This document shows, piece by piece, positions 1 to 8,408 of a stretch of 64,000 nucleotides of DNA. The DNA lies in contig NZ_JADGMI010000001.1 in assembly GCF_015234305.1 (NCBI RefSeq), forward strand, positions 248,001 through 312,000, read 5' to 3'. Source of the stretch: Superficieibacter sp. 1612_C1. Lineage in GTDB: Bacteria; Pseudomonadota; Gammaproteobacteria; Enterobacterales; Enterobacteriaceae. A program made the translations under genes and the position numbers. Below the pieces are notes generated by a model. It ran no database searches, was not told the origin of the DNA, and saw only the letters and a list, made by a program, of their open reading frames with translations. Positions within the stretch are counted from its first letter, which is position 1. The number at the start of each line of letters is the position of its first letter.

Positions 1-12
1 TTCAAAAGATGT

Positions 13-35
13 CCGGCATTTAGTATCAATGCCGG
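13..35 (-). terminator. Hairpin downstream of the OYE reductase gene
   Basis: Inverted repeat CCGGCATT / AATGCCGG with a 7-nt loop, about 45 nt beyond the stop of the minus-strand reductase gene. On the minus strand it is followed by a short mixed T stretch, so it may terminate that transcript or be a degenerate REP-like palindrome. Confidence 0.4.
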
Positions 36-78
36 ATTGCCGATAACGCATTAAGGCACATTACTTGAAACGTTGTAG

Positions 79-1215
79 TCAGACCAACAGTGCTTTTGTT
101 GCTAATGGCTTATAAGCGGGAAAATCGGTGTAACCTCGTTCATCTCCGCCGAAGAAAGCGTCACGGTTGTACGCCGCAAGAGGAAATGCATTTCGAATAC
201 GCTCCGGAAGGTCCGGGTTTGAGGTAAACAGACGACCAAAAGCAATCAGGTCGGCCTCATTTTTTTGCAACGTTTCTTCGGCATCTTCCGGATTAAAGCC
301 GCCTGCTGCAATAATTTTCCCATGATAGAAAGCGCGTAAATCGCGGCTGGCGACCGGCTCCGCATACTGTCCCGCTTCCCTGTCGTCCGGTCCCACGATG
401 CGGGGCTCTATGATATGCAAATAGGCCAGTTCTGAGCGATTCAGCTGTTCTGCAAGATAACGGAAGGTAGCTGATGGATCGCTGTCATGCATATCACCGT
501 ATATACCGCTTGGAGAGATACGTACAGCAACACGTCCCGACCCCCAGACATCCTTCAGGACGTCAACGGACTCAAGCAGAAAGCGCGCCCTGTTTTCAAG
601 TGAACCGCCATAGCGGTCGGTGCGTTGGTTACTACCATCCAGCAGAAACTGTTCGGGTAAATAGCCATTCGCTGCATGGAGCTCTACGCCATCAAATCCT
701 GCGGCTTTGGCCCGAATGGCTGCCTGGCGTAATTCATCCATGAGCGCATGAATTTCATCCAGTTCAAGCGCTCGTGGGGCGGGAAAAAGCTTACCTTCAT
801 AGGCTCCCTGCTTATTCTTGACCACACCATAGGTGTCTCTGGCGATGAGTGCGGATGGCGCTATGGGCTGGCGTCCTGATGACAGTTCAGGCAGAGACTG
901 ACGGCCCGGGTGCCAGAGTTGTAGCACGATCTGACTGCCGCGGGCGTGTACAGCCTCCACCAGATGCTGCCATCCCGCCTGTTGCTCGTCAGTGAAGATA
1001 CCCGGCGCATCTTCATAAGCATTTGCAAAGGGTGAAACCGCCGTGGCCTCAGCGATAAGGAGCCCGCCGCGACTCGCGCGCTGGCGGTAATATTCAGTCA
1101 TCAGGGTGCCAGGGATGCCGCCATGCACGGTTCTCATGCGTGTGGTGGGTGCCATGACGACACGGTGATCCAGCTGCAGTTTTCCTGCTGTAACAGGCGA
1201 GAATAACGTTTTCAT
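79..1215 (-). CDS. Old yellow enzyme family FMN ene-reductase (NemA-like)
   Basis: A 378-residue flavoenzyme of the OYE/N-ethylmaleimide reductase family, which reduces activated C=C bonds of enones and maleimides with NAD(P)H. Visible signatures are HPGR near residue 102, the substrate-anchoring H180/N183 pair with Y185 inside HAANGYLPEQF, the RTDRYGG block near 199-204, and the FMN phosphate-binding FGRLF segment near the C-terminus. The start at 1215 is chosen because a GGGGAA ribosome site precedes it; a longer frame begins at 1272. It is the last of three minus-strand genes after a LysR regulator and a crotonase, so it probably works with the crotonase on a cyclic ketone or enone. True NemA is only one member of this family and the natural substrate is unknown. 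Confidence 0.88.
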   Translation of the reverse strand: MKTLFSPVTAGKLQLDHRVVMAPTTRMRTVHGGIPGTLMTEYYRQRASRGGLLIAEATAVSPFANAYEDAPGIFTDEQQAGWQHLVEAVHARGSQIVLQLWHPGRQSLPELSSGRQPIAPSALIARDTYGVVKNKQGAYEGKLFPAPRALELDEIHALMDELRQAAIRAKAAGFDGVELHAANGYLPEQFLLDGSNQRTDRYGGSLENRARFLLESVDVLKDVWGSGRVAVRISPSGIYGDMHDSDPSATFRYLAEQLNRSELAYLHIIEPRIVGPDDREAGQYAEPVASRDLRAFYHGKIIAAGGFNPEDAEETLQKNEADLIAFGRLFTSNPDLPERIRNAFPLAAYNRDAFFGGDERGYTDFPAYKPLATKALLV

Positions 1216-1322
1216 AATAGGTTCCCCACGGTGAGCCAGAGCCCTCCCAAAAGGGCTTTGGCGCAATATCAAAATGAATTCAGCGATGCCGAAGATCCGA
1301 AATGTTTTTCCGGGACTTACAG

Positions 1323-2084
1323 TTAGGCCATAGTGTGCGCAACCTGAGCCGCGCTGATACCTTCCAGCGCCAGACCATAACCCAGACCTTCATCCACCAG
1401 ACGCTTAAGACGCTGAGTCAGTGCAATCCTGGTATAGCGCGAAGTCAGTGGGGGAAGGGCTGCAATCCCGTCGGCAATTTCATGGGCGCGGGTCAGAAGT
1501 TTATCAGCCGGCACAATTTCATTGACCACACCCCAGTCCTTCGCCGTTTCCGCATCCAGCACCTGACGGGTCAGCAGGAAGTGGCGGCCGCGAATTGAGC
1601 CAATGACTTCCGGCCACAGAATGTGAACGCCGTCACCGGGGACAATGCCAAATTCGAAATGCGGCTTGTCCTGGAAAACGGTCTGTGGGGTGGCCAGAAT
1701 GGTATCGGTCAGCAGGGCATACTCGCTGTGAAGCAAAACCGGGCCGTTGAGCGCGGTAATCATCGGAACTTCAATATCCAGAATGTTGCTCAGCACCTTT
1801 CTGCCTTCGCGCAGAATTTTGTCGAAACCTGTTGGGGAAAAGAAATCAAATCCTTCCGGGCTGATTGCATCCATGAAGGCATCACCTGAACCGGTAAGAA
1901 TAATCACGCGATTTTCACGATCTTCGCCGATGGCATGGAACAACTCAACGAACTGCTCATGGGTATAACCGTTAAAAACCAGTTTTTCACCGTCGGTGTG
2001 GAACTTCACTTCCAGTACGCCATTTGCTTTACGGGTTAAAAGGGCGTTTGGGAAAGCATTACGATAAGTTTCAAACATTGACAT
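1323..2084 (-). CDS. Crotonase-fold hydrolase resembling 6-oxocamphor hydrolase
   Basis: A 253-residue member of the crotonase (enoyl-CoA hydratase/isomerase) superfamily. It has H119 (in NGPVLLH), H142 (PHFEFG), D151 (VPGDG) and E241 (LALEG). From memory, the catalytic residues of Rhodococcus 6-oxocamphor hydrolase are H122, H145, D154 and E244, so all four sit at a constant offset of three; the Trp40 position is F37 here. That enzyme cleaves a cyclic beta-diketone C-C bond without CoA (retro-Claisen). The likely role is therefore hydrolysis of a cyclic diketone rather than fatty-acid oxidation. The start at 2084 has AAGGA eight bases upstream; a frame extends to 2144 without ribosome-site support. 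The substrate is inferred. Confidence 0.78.
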   Translation of the reverse strand: MSMFETYRNAFPNALLTRKANGVLEVKFHTDGEKLVFNGYTHEQFVELFHAIGEDRENRVIILTGSGDAFMDAISPEGFDFFSPTGFDKILREGRKVLSNILDIEVPMITALNGPVLLHSEYALLTDTILATPQTVFQDKPHFEFGIVPGDGVHILWPEVIGSIRGRHFLLTRQVLDAETAKDWGVVNEIVPADKLLTRAHEIADGIAALPPLTSRYTRIALTQRLKRLVDEGLGYGLALEGISAAQVAHTMA

Positions 2085-2184
2085 GGTGGCGATCCTTGTT
2101 GTTACCAGTCCGAAGTGGCTGGCCCTGAAACAACAATATGTCATTCCTTTTTAATTGGGATCGCCTCGGAATTAGATAACAACT

Positions 2185-2208
2185 ATTCCTATATGGAATT
2201 ACTATTCC
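2185..2208. promoter_or_regulatory. Palindromic site between the LysR gene and the crotonase gene
   Basis: ATTCC-TATAT-GGAAT (2185-2199) followed after four bases by another ATTCC (2204-2208). It lies right behind the LysR stop codon and about 100 bp upstream of the crotonase start. The size and symmetry suit a LysR-type T-N11-A operator, so it may let the neighbouring regulator control the two enzyme genes. Binding is inferred. Confidence 0.4.
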
Positions 2209-3089
2209 AACTTTGCCGCCATGATGGATTCGACAAAACCCGCGAACTGCCGCGCCTTGGCGCTGGCCAGACGGCCATTAGGGAAAACGGCCCACAGGTC
2301 GATCGAAGGCAGTTGCCATGATGTCAGCACCTTGCGGACAGCCCCGTTCCTTAATTCCTCTGCAAACATCCAGTCGGAGGCAATGCACAGCCCCATATGA
2401 CCTAGCACGGCAGCACGCTGCCCTTCAGCGGCGCTGACGCGAATGCGACCGCTCAGGGTGGTGGAAACAACGGCACCCTGACAGGTAAATGTCCAGTGAC
2501 TGGGCTGTGGGTTGTAGAGGATGGCTTCATGTTCTGCGAGCTCAGCCGGGGTATTAGGCTCACCTTTTTTAGAGAGATAGGCCGGCGTGGCAATTACCGA
2601 GCGGGCGCTGGTTGCCAGCTTTCGCGCGACGACTCCCGAGTCGGGCAGCTTACCCATGCGCAGTGAGACATCAATACCTTCAGCAATCAGATCGATCACC
2701 CTGTCATCAAGAATCACGTCGACATCCAGTTCCGGGTGTTCCTGCAGAAACACCGGGAGATGGGGAATGATATGCAGCCGGGCAAAAGTGGTTGCGGCTG
2801 AAATTCGCAGCTTTCCGGACAACCCTTTTCCAGCCCCCCTGGCAGCCAGCTCGGCCTCGTCGGCTTCCTGCAGGGCAGCCAGTGCCCGCTCGTAATAGCG
2901 TTGTCCAGCCTCGGTTGGCGTCAGGCCGTGCGTTGAACGTGTCAGCAATCGGGTCTGCAATCGTAACTCTAACTGGGCAACGATTTTGGAGACTGCAGGC
3001 TGGCCGACATTGAGTTGTCGGGCTGCAGCAGAAAAAGAACCCGTGTCGACGACACGTACATAGGTAGCCATTGCCTGAAATCGGTCCAT
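2202..3089 (-). CDS. LysR-family transcriptional regulator
   Basis: A 295-residue LysR-type regulator. The N-terminal winged helix-turn-helix (about residues 1-60) has the classic pattern FSAAARQLNVGQPAVSKIVAQLE, and the rest is the effector-binding domain. AAGGA precedes the start codon. It is transcribed on the minus strand ahead of the crotonase and OYE genes, with a 117-nt gap containing a palindrome, and is divergent from the truncated glutathione S-transferase. It most likely regulates the two downstream enzymes and possibly the divergent genes. No effector can be deduced. Confidence 0.88.
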   Translation of the reverse strand: MDRFQAMATYVRVVDTGSFSAAARQLNVGQPAVSKIVAQLELRLQTRLLTRSTHGLTPTEAGQRYYERALAALQEADEAELAARGAGKGLSGKLRISAATTFARLHIIPHLPVFLQEHPELDVDVILDDRVIDLIAEGIDVSLRMGKLPDSGVVARKLATSARSVIATPAYLSKKGEPNTPAELAEHEAILYNPQPSHWTFTCQGAVVSTTLSGRIRVSAAEGQRAAVLGHMGLCIASDWMFAEELRNGAVRKVLTSWQLPSIDLWAVFPNGRLASAKARQFAGFVESIMAAKLE

Positions 3090-3205
3090 GGTATTCCTTA
3101 TAAGAATAGATGTTATCTCACGAGCTTACCTACCATTCCCCCAAGGTGCCAGCCATTATTGTTTCAACTTGTCGGGACCGGCCCCTCAACAATCTCAACA
3201 GGGAA

Positions 3206-3406
3206 ATGACCATGATTGATATTTATGCATTCGCCACGCCTGACAGCATTAAGGTGCCTGTCGCACTTGAGGAACTTTGCCTGAAATATGATTTGCACGC
3301 GGTAAATGTGCGTAAAGGAGAGCAGAAGTCAGCCGAATTTCTCGCCCTAAATGCGCTTGTTCCACAGGGAGTATTGCCCGTCTTTTACAGCCAAAAGCAT
3401 CGTTAA
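3206..3406 (+). pseudogene. Truncated glutathione S-transferase (N-terminal fragment)
   Basis: A 66-residue frame starting MTMIDIYAFATP that matches the thioredoxin-like N-terminal domain of bacterial Ure2/YfcG-type glutathione S-transferases (about 200 residues), including the KGEQKSAEFLALN segment. After that point the family consensus (a PNG..P loop) is lost, the frame reads an unrelated tail and stops, and no C-terminal helical domain is found in the next 190 bp in any frame. It is best read as a 3'-deleted gene. GGGAA lies just upstream of the start. It is divergent from the LysR gene. Confidence 0.65.
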
Positions 3407-3482
3407 TGTGCTGCTTAGGCAAGTTCATATAGCTAACGATCAAAAAGGATCGATTATTTATATACCTGACTAAAACCAGATC

Positions 3483-3599
3483 ATGTCCGTCAACAAGAGC
3501 AGAAAGAGACGCATCGTTCTTTATGACGTGTCCCTGGCCAGTATGACCCATCCTGAGCTTTTGCAGGATATGTCAGAGGTCATTAACCGGAGTAAATGA
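3483..3599 (+). CDS. Orphan small ORF overlapping the SDR start
   Basis: A 38-residue frame (begins MSVNKSRKRR, ends MSEVINRSK) whose stop overlaps the first possible ATG of the downstream SDR gene as ATGA. That overlap is typical of translational coupling, so the frame may be the surviving 3' end of a gene lost together with the GST C-terminus. I recognise no domain and the ribosome site is poor. It could be coincidental. Confidence 0.25.
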   Translation: MSVNKSRKRRIVLYDVSLASMTHPELLQDMSEVINRSK

Positions 3600-4315
3600 T
3601 GAAAAGAACTTTTTTAATTACGGGTGCTAGCAAAGGTATCGGGCTGGCACTGGCTCACAGACTGACCGGGGCCGGTCATCATGTTGTAGGGATTGCTCGG
3701 GGAGTTCCGGAGTATTTCCCCGGAACGTTAATTAGCGCAGATCTTGCCGACATTCAGCAGACACAAAGAACCTTTGAAGCGTTAAGCCAGCGATATGCAT
3801 TTGATGGAATCGTCAACAATGTGGGACTGGTTAAGCCGCAGCGTCTCGGTCAGGTTGATTTAGCCTCTTTCGAAGAGGTTATGCGCGTTAATCTCAACCC
3901 GGCAATACTGGGAACACAGGCCTTACTCCCAGGCATGAAAGGCAGAGGCTGGGGAAGAATCATCAATATTTCCAGCCTTACCGTACTTGGTAGTGTGGAG
4001 CGGATCGCATATGCTGCAGCAAAAGCTTCACTGATCAGCTTTACCCGTAACTGGGCACTGGAGCTCGCTCAGACCGGTATAACAGTAAACGCCGTTGCGC
4101 CTGGACCAACTGAAACGGAGCTGTTTCGGGAAAATAATCCACTGGGGAGCGTGGGTGAAGAGCGATATCTCAAAGGCGTGCCAATGAAGCGATTTGGAAA
4201 ACCAGACGAAATCGCGGCAACCATTGCTTTTCTGATGTCAGAGGATGCGGCCTTCATGACCGGGCAGACACTGTATGTGGACGGTGGTGCATCGATAGGA
4301 AACTTAATTTTCTGA
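3599..4315 (+). CDS. Short-chain dehydrogenase/reductase (SDR)
   Basis: A 238-residue classical SDR, an NAD(P)-dependent oxidoreductase. It has the cofactor motif TGASKGIG (residues 8-15), an NNVG variant of the NNAG motif (73-76), Ser125/126 in the NISS strand, and the catalytic Y138-x3-K142 pair (YAAAK). The PG motif after the active site and the C-terminal dGG segment are present. GGAG lies six bases before the ATG at 3599; an ATG at 3596 is only three bases away and less likely. The start overlaps a small upstream ORF. The substrate is unknown; its position beside an ene-reductase and a diketone hydrolase hints at ketone or alcohol metabolism. Confidence 0.85.
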   Translation: MKRTFLITGASKGIGLALAHRLTGAGHHVVGIARGVPEYFPGTLISADLADIQQTQRTFEALSQRYAFDGIVNNVGLVKPQRLGQVDLASFEEVMRVNLNPAILGTQALLPGMKGRGWGRIINISSLTVLGSVERIAYAAAKASLISFTRNWALELAQTGITVNAVAPGPTETELFRENNPLGSVGEERYLKGVPMKRFGKPDEIAATIAFLMSEDAAFMTGQTLYVDGGASIGNLIF

Positions 4316-4327
4316 AATCCTTGCGTT

Positions 4328-4376
4328 CTGAGGGGGATGGCTTGATTACCCCCTCAGGCAACAACAGTGTTTTTTA
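4328..4376 (+). terminator. Rho-independent terminator of the SDR gene
   Basis: A nine-base stem CTGAGGGGG (4328-4336) and CCCCCTCAG (4349-4357) with a 12-nt loop, followed by a short spacer and a run of T at 4370-4376. It lies just after the SDR stop. Confidence 0.7.
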
Positions 4377-4648
4377 ATGTCCGCTCCTGGCACAGATTTG
4401 CCCATCCGCTTAGGTTTATCCTATGCCATAACCCCACCCGATCAACATAAAGCTAATGCCCTTTACACCCTGTATACACCCAGCCTGCTCATCTTTATCG
4501 ATATAAATCACCGCCATCTCCTTCAGGCCCATACCCGCATGTGTGCTGCTCAGCTATTGGCAGCAATCAATCATTCTCCCGACACACCCGACTCTCATCC
4601 CCTCATGCCCATAGCCAGCCCCCGGCATCCGGCGCAGTAAGCGGCGTT
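4377..4648. other. Gene-free spacer between the SDR gene and selU
   Basis: Together with the terminator this spacer is about 330 bp. An 87-codon frame on the plus strand has no ribosome site, odd composition and no recognisable domain, so I do not call it. A weak palindrome (GCGGCGT / ACGCCGC, 4641-4660) overlaps the end of selU and may act as its terminator. Confidence 0.5.
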
Positions 4649-5731
4649 TCACCACGCCGCCAGCCACGCCTCCACCTCCGGCCCTGTGCCGCGAAACACA
4701 ATCTTCCCGGCTTTTTTCTCCAGCTGATAGCGGTACATCGGGTCGTAATACTCCTCAAGCAGCGGCACCAGCCAGCTAAAGTGGGCGTCAGTGCTGTCGT
4801 TTTCACGCTGGCTGGCGAGGGCGAGATCCAGTAGCGCCGTTAGCTCGGCAAAGCGTTGCAGGCCGAGACGGCGGCGGATGGCAAACAGGCCGTGATGCAG
4901 GTAGTCGCTGTATTCCTGCCAGCCCTGTTCTTCACCATACGCCTGAGTGAAGTCATGGTACATACGGGTAAAATACTCCTCCCGTAGCCGCTCCAGGCGC
5001 AGTTCAAACGGATCTTCCACTACCACTACCGGCGCAACCTGCATCTGCAACCGCAGGCACTCCGGCAGATGGTTCGCGCCAATCATCTGGCCTTCATCTT
5101 CCAGCACCCAGCGCACCGGTTCCTGCTGCGCTTTTTTCAGCAGCGCCACCGCCAGATGATTTTCAAACGTTGCCTGAAAATGCTGCGCCTGCACGGTGCG
5201 CCCGAAAGAAGAGCCGCGATGGTGGGCCAGTCCTTCGAGATCGATCCCGCGGGCATGATCGCGCACATGCTGCGTTTTGCCATTGCCGGTACAGCCGCCA
5301 ACCAGCACTATCGGATGCTGTACAAGCTCTTCCGTTGCCTGCATAGCCACCTGACGCAGCGCCTTATAGCCGCCGGGGATCAGCGGATACTCGACGCCAT
5401 TTTCACGCAGCCACTGCTGTACGATATGCGAACGTTGCCCGCCTCGCGCACAACACAGATAGCCCTGCGGTGCACGTTGAGCGGCATCAATCCAGCCTGC
5501 GATACGTTGCGCACGCGTTTCGCCACTGACCAGTCGATGACCCAGCGCCAGCGCGGCTTCCGGTCCCTCGCGTTTATAGGTAGTGCCGACCGCGGCTCGT
5601 TCATCATCAAACATTAACGGTAAATTGAGCGCAGAAGGCATCGCGCTGCGCTGGAATTCGACGGGCGCGCGCACGTCAATCAGGGGAGTATCCGCGGCGA
5701 GAAGGGCGCGCAGCTGGGGGTCTTGCATCAT
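4649..5731 (-). CDS. selU: tRNA 2-selenouridine synthase
   Basis: A 360-residue protein (E. coli SelU/MnmH/YbbB is 364). An N-terminal rhodanese domain (about residues 5-125) carries the active-site CCARGGQRS loop with Cys93/94. A P-loop domain follows with GGCTGNGKT at 145-153. It replaces the sulfur of 2-thiouridine at the wobble position of Lys, Glu and Gln tRNAs by selenium via a geranylated intermediate, using selenophosphate. GAGGTG lies eight bases before the first of two adjacent ATG codons. Its location beside allS is the same as in E. coli. Confidence 0.95.
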   Translation of the reverse strand: MMQDPQLRALLAADTPLIDVRAPVEFQRSAMPSALNLPLMFDDERAAVGTTYKREGPEAALALGHRLVSGETRAQRIAGWIDAAQRAPQGYLCCARGGQRSHIVQQWLRENGVEYPLIPGGYKALRQVAMQATEELVQHPIVLVGGCTGNGKTQHVRDHARGIDLEGLAHHRGSSFGRTVQAQHFQATFENHLAVALLKKAQQEPVRWVLEDEGQMIGANHLPECLRLQMQVAPVVVVEDPFELRLERLREEYFTRMYHDFTQAYGEEQGWQEYSDYLHHGLFAIRRRLGLQRFAELTALLDLALASQRENDSTDAHFSWLVPLLEEYYDPMYRYQLEKKAGKIVFRGTGPEVEAWLAAW

Positions 5732-5805
5732 GAATCAAACACCTCAAACATATTATCGCTCCATTCTACGCTCCTCTTGCGCCAGCAATTTGATTTTTCA
5801 CCATC

Positions 5806-6723
5806 TTAGCCATCCAGCGTCGTTAAAAATCCGCTAATCTCCGGCTGACGCTGCTGAAACAGTCTGACGATATCGGTGACGGCTTTACCGGCATGATGAG
5901 TATGCCAGGCCAGACTGAGCGGAGACGGCGGGCGCATGGAAGGAATGGTGCAACTCACCAGCGCCTGCTGGTCAATCAGCGGCTGGCAGAGCGAGCGGGG
6001 CAAAAAACCGATGCCAACGCCCGCCATATGCGCGGCGATTTTGGTTTCAATATCCGGCACGATAATCTCCTTTTGCCCGGGCAGACGCCAGGCCACGCGC
6101 TTGGTTAAGGTGCGGGCGGTGTCTTCAACATTCACCGCCGGATAGCGCCGCAGTTGCGCTTCGGTCAGTAATACGCCGGGCTGATTGAGCGGATGATCCG
6201 GTGCCATTACGAAAAGCCATTCGACTTCACCCAGCGGCTCCAGGGCGATAGTCTCCGACAGCGGCTCAGTACCGGTCACCCCAATCGCCAGCGAAAAGCC
6301 GTCGTGTAAAAGCGTATCCCAGACGCCCATATAAATCTGCCGCGAAAAATGAAACTGGGTAAAGCGGTAGCGCTGCGTCAGCCACGCCAGCAGCCGGGCG
6401 ATAGCAGTGGCATCATAAAGCAGATTATTCACCACGATATTCACCTGACGTTCAACCCCGTCGTTCACCTGCTGAAGCTCACCGGGCACGCTTTCCAGCC
6501 ACGCCAGCCATTCCCGTGCCTGAGTGAGTAAATGCATACCGGCCGGTGTCAGGGTGACGCTGCGTGTGGTGCGGGTGAACAGCGCGGCTCCCATATCCTC
6601 TTCCAGCAGTTTGATGCGATAACTGATTGTGGCCGTGGTTTTGTATAGCCGTTCAGCAGCCCTGGAGAAACTTTCTGTTTCCGCCACGCTGATGAAGGTG
6701 CGAAGCGTTTCTTGATCGAGCAT
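5806..6723 (-). CDS. allS: LysR-type activator of the allD operon
   Basis: A 305-residue LysR regulator, nearly collinear with E. coli AllS. The N-terminal helix-turn-helix includes [20 protein letters not shown] (about residues 18-37), and the effector domain ends in the expected [17 protein letters not shown] and EISGFL segments. AllS activates ureide catabolism genes (allDCE) when allantoin is present under anaerobic conditions. It is divergent from allA, and the 210-bp space between them carries an AllR-type operator, consistent with AllR repressing allS. Confidence 0.95.
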   Translation of the reverse strand: MLDQETLRTFISVAETESFSRAAERLYKTTATISYRIKLLEEDMGAALFTRTTRSVTLTPAGMHLLTQAREWLAWLESVPGELQQVNDGVERQVNIVVNNLLYDATAIARLLAWLTQRYRFTQFHFSRQIYMGVWDTLLHDGFSLAIGVTGTEPLSETIALEPLGEVEWLFVMAPDHPLNQPGVLLTEAQLRRYPAVNVEDTARTLTKRVAWRLPGQKEIIVPDIETKIAAHMAGVGIGFLPRSLCQPLIDQQALVSCTIPSMRPPSPLSLAWHTHHAGKAVTDIVRLFQQRQPEISGFLTTLDG

Positions 6724-6816
6724 GCGTAATGGCTCCCGTTGCTGAAATGTCTTTCTCGCTGATTTTTAAGTATTTTTGCATAATAGCCTTTTGTAAATTG
6801 TGGACTAAATCTTGTT

Positions 6817-6833
6817 TTGGAAAAATATTCCAA
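6817..6833. promoter_or_regulatory. AllR operator in the allS-allA intergenic region
   Basis: A 17-bp palindrome TTGGAAAAATATTCCAA. A second copy with the same TTGGAA-N5-TTCCAA frame lies just before gcl (8374-8390). E. coli AllR is known to bind exactly these two intergenic regions, so both are read as AllR boxes. Confidence 0.75.
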
Positions 6834-6936
6834 CTTTATGGTTGATGTCGACGCCAGAAGGTTTTAGATTGCATGACAGATAAGCCGTCAATGCCTTCAG
6901 GCAGGGTGAAAGGATTTTGGTTATAAGGAAACTATG

Positions 6937-7419
6937 ATGAAACTTCAGGTACAACCGCTGAGCCAGCAGGCGTTTCAGGCGTATGGCGATGTTATTGCGA
7001 CAGAGGATCGTGATTTTTTTCACATCAACGGCGGAAAAGTTGAGCGTTATCACGATCTGGCGAAAGTCGAAATCCTGGAGCAGGACCGCACCCTGATCAG
7101 CATCAACAGGGCGCAGCCTGCGGCATTGCCAATTGTGGTCACTGAGCTGGAACGTCATCCGCTGGGAACGCAGGCGTTTATTCCGATGAACGGCGAACAG
7201 TTTGTGATAGTGGTGGCCCTCGGGGACGACACCCCCGACTTAAGCACCCTGCGCGCGTTTATGACTAACGGTCAGCAGGGCGTCAACTATCACCGTAACG
7301 TCTGGCATCATCCGCTGTTTGCCTGGCAGACGGTCACCAACTTTTTAACCGTTGACCGCGGTGGTAGCGACAACTGTGATGTACTGAAGATCGCCGCACA
7401 CGAACTGTGCTTTGCATGA
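6937..7419 (+). CDS. allA: Ureidoglycolate lyase
   Basis: A 160-residue cupin-like enzyme, the same length as E. coli AllA. It converts (S)-ureidoglycolate to glyoxylate and urea, the branch that feeds Gcl. Conserved stretches include [29 protein letters not shown] and [14 protein letters not shown]. The start at 6937 is preferred because AAGGAA lies six bases upstream and the product starts MKLQV as in E. coli; an ATG three bases earlier is crowded against the ribosome site. It is divergent from allS, with allR 90 bp downstream. Confidence 0.95.
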   Translation: MKLQVQPLSQQAFQAYGDVIATEDRDFFHINGGKVERYHDLAKVEILEQDRTLISINRAQPAALPIVVTELERHPLGTQAFIPMNGEQFVIVVALGDDTPDLSTLRAFMTNGQQGVNYHRNVWHHPLFAWQTVTNFLTVDRGGSDNCDVLKIAAHELCFA

Positions 7420-7508
7420 GGTAACACGTGACGCTTCTGAACTTCTTGCTTAAGATGAGGGCATTTTTCATCGCTATGCTCAGAGTGTGAGCCGGAGTTT
7501 AGACGGGA

Positions 7509-8327
7509 ATGACAGAAGTAAGAAGGCGAGGAAGGCCAGGCCAGGCAGAGCCGGTGGCGCAGAAAGGCGCGCAGGCGCTGGAGAGAGGGATCGCAATTTT
7601 GCAGTATCTGGAAAAAAGCGGAGGCAGTTCTTCCGTGAGCGATATCTCTGTGAATCTGGATCTTCCTCTCTCCACCACTTTTCGCTTATTAAAAGTGCTG
7701 GAGGCGGCAGATTTTGTCTATCAGGACAACCAGTTAGGCTGGTGGCACATTGGGCTGGGGGTATTTAACGTCGGTGCGGCGTATATCCATAACCGCGATG
7801 TACTGTCGGTCGCCGGACCGTTTATGCGCCGGCTGATGCTAATGTCCGGAGAGACGGTGAACATCGCGATACGCAACGGTAATGAAGCGGTGTTAATCGG
7901 GCAACAGGAGTGTAAATCGATGGTCAGGATGTGCGCCCCGCTGGGGAGTCGTCTGCCGCTGCACGCTTCTGGTGCAGGGAAGGCACTGCTTTATCCGCTC
8001 TCAGAACCGGAACTGCTTGATACCATTCTGAAGACCGGATTGCAGCGGTTTACGCCGACAACGATGGTCGATTTACCTGTATTGCAAAAGGCGCTGGATG
8101 CGGCGCAGCAGCAGGGTTATATCATCGATCAGGAAGAGCATGTTGCCGGACTTAACTGTATTGCTTCAGCTATTTTTGATGACGTAGGTTCCGTGGTTGC
8201 CGCCATCTCTATTTCCGGGCCGTCCTCCAGGCTGACGCCGGAGCGGTTTCTGAGCCAGGGGGAACTGGTACGTGATACGGCGCGCGATATCAGTAAAGCA
8301 TTAGGGCTTAAAGCGCCCCAAATGTAA
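7509..8327 (+). CDS. allR: IclR-family repressor of the allantoin regulon
   Basis: A 272-residue IclR-type regulator, near-identical in layout to E. coli AllR (271). It has a winged helix-turn-helix at about residues 22-85 ([32 protein letters not shown]) and a C-terminal GAF-like effector domain ending in [12 protein letters not shown] and [12 protein letters not shown]. AllR represses gcl and allS-allA; glyoxylate releases it while allantoin counteracts it. It sits between its two predicted operators. A strong terminator follows the stop. Confidence 0.96.
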   Translation: MTEVRRRGRPGQAEPVAQKGAQALERGIAILQYLEKSGGSSSVSDISVNLDLPLSTTFRLLKVLEAADFVYQDNQLGWWHIGLGVFNVGAAYIHNRDVLSVAGPFMRRLMLMSGETVNIAIRNGNEAVLIGQQECKSMVRMCAPLGSRLPLHASGAGKALLYPLSEPELLDTILKTGLQRFTPTTMVDLPVLQKALDAAQQQGYIIDQEEHVAGLNCIASAIFDDVGSVVAAISISGPSSRLTPERFLSQGELVRDTARDISKALGLKAPQM

Positions 8328-8333
8328 GCCAAA

Positions 8334-8359
8334 CCCGCTCTCAGGAGCGGGGCTTTTTT
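8334..8359 (+). terminator. allR terminator
   Basis: A seven-base stem CCCGCTC / GAGCGGG with TCAG loop followed by GC and six T. It separates allR from the gcl operator region. Confidence 0.85.
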
Positions 8360-8373
8360 GACATATTTTTAAG

Positions 8374-8390
8374 TTGGAAAATTTTTCCAA
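8374..8390. promoter_or_regulatory. AllR operator upstream of gcl
   Basis: A 17-bp palindrome TTGGAAAATTTTTCCAA located 18 bp before the gcl start codon. It matches the allS-allA site in arm sequence and spacing. Repression of gcl by AllR is established in E. coli; the exact bases are my assignment. Confidence 0.75.
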
Positions 8391-8408
8391 AATATGAGGT
8401 AGGAGAAA

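Noticed and set aside
4377-4640. An 87-codon plus-strand ORF after the SDR gene
   Set aside because: It starts in the terminator T-run, has no ribosome site and no domain pattern, and its composition is unlike neighbouring genes.
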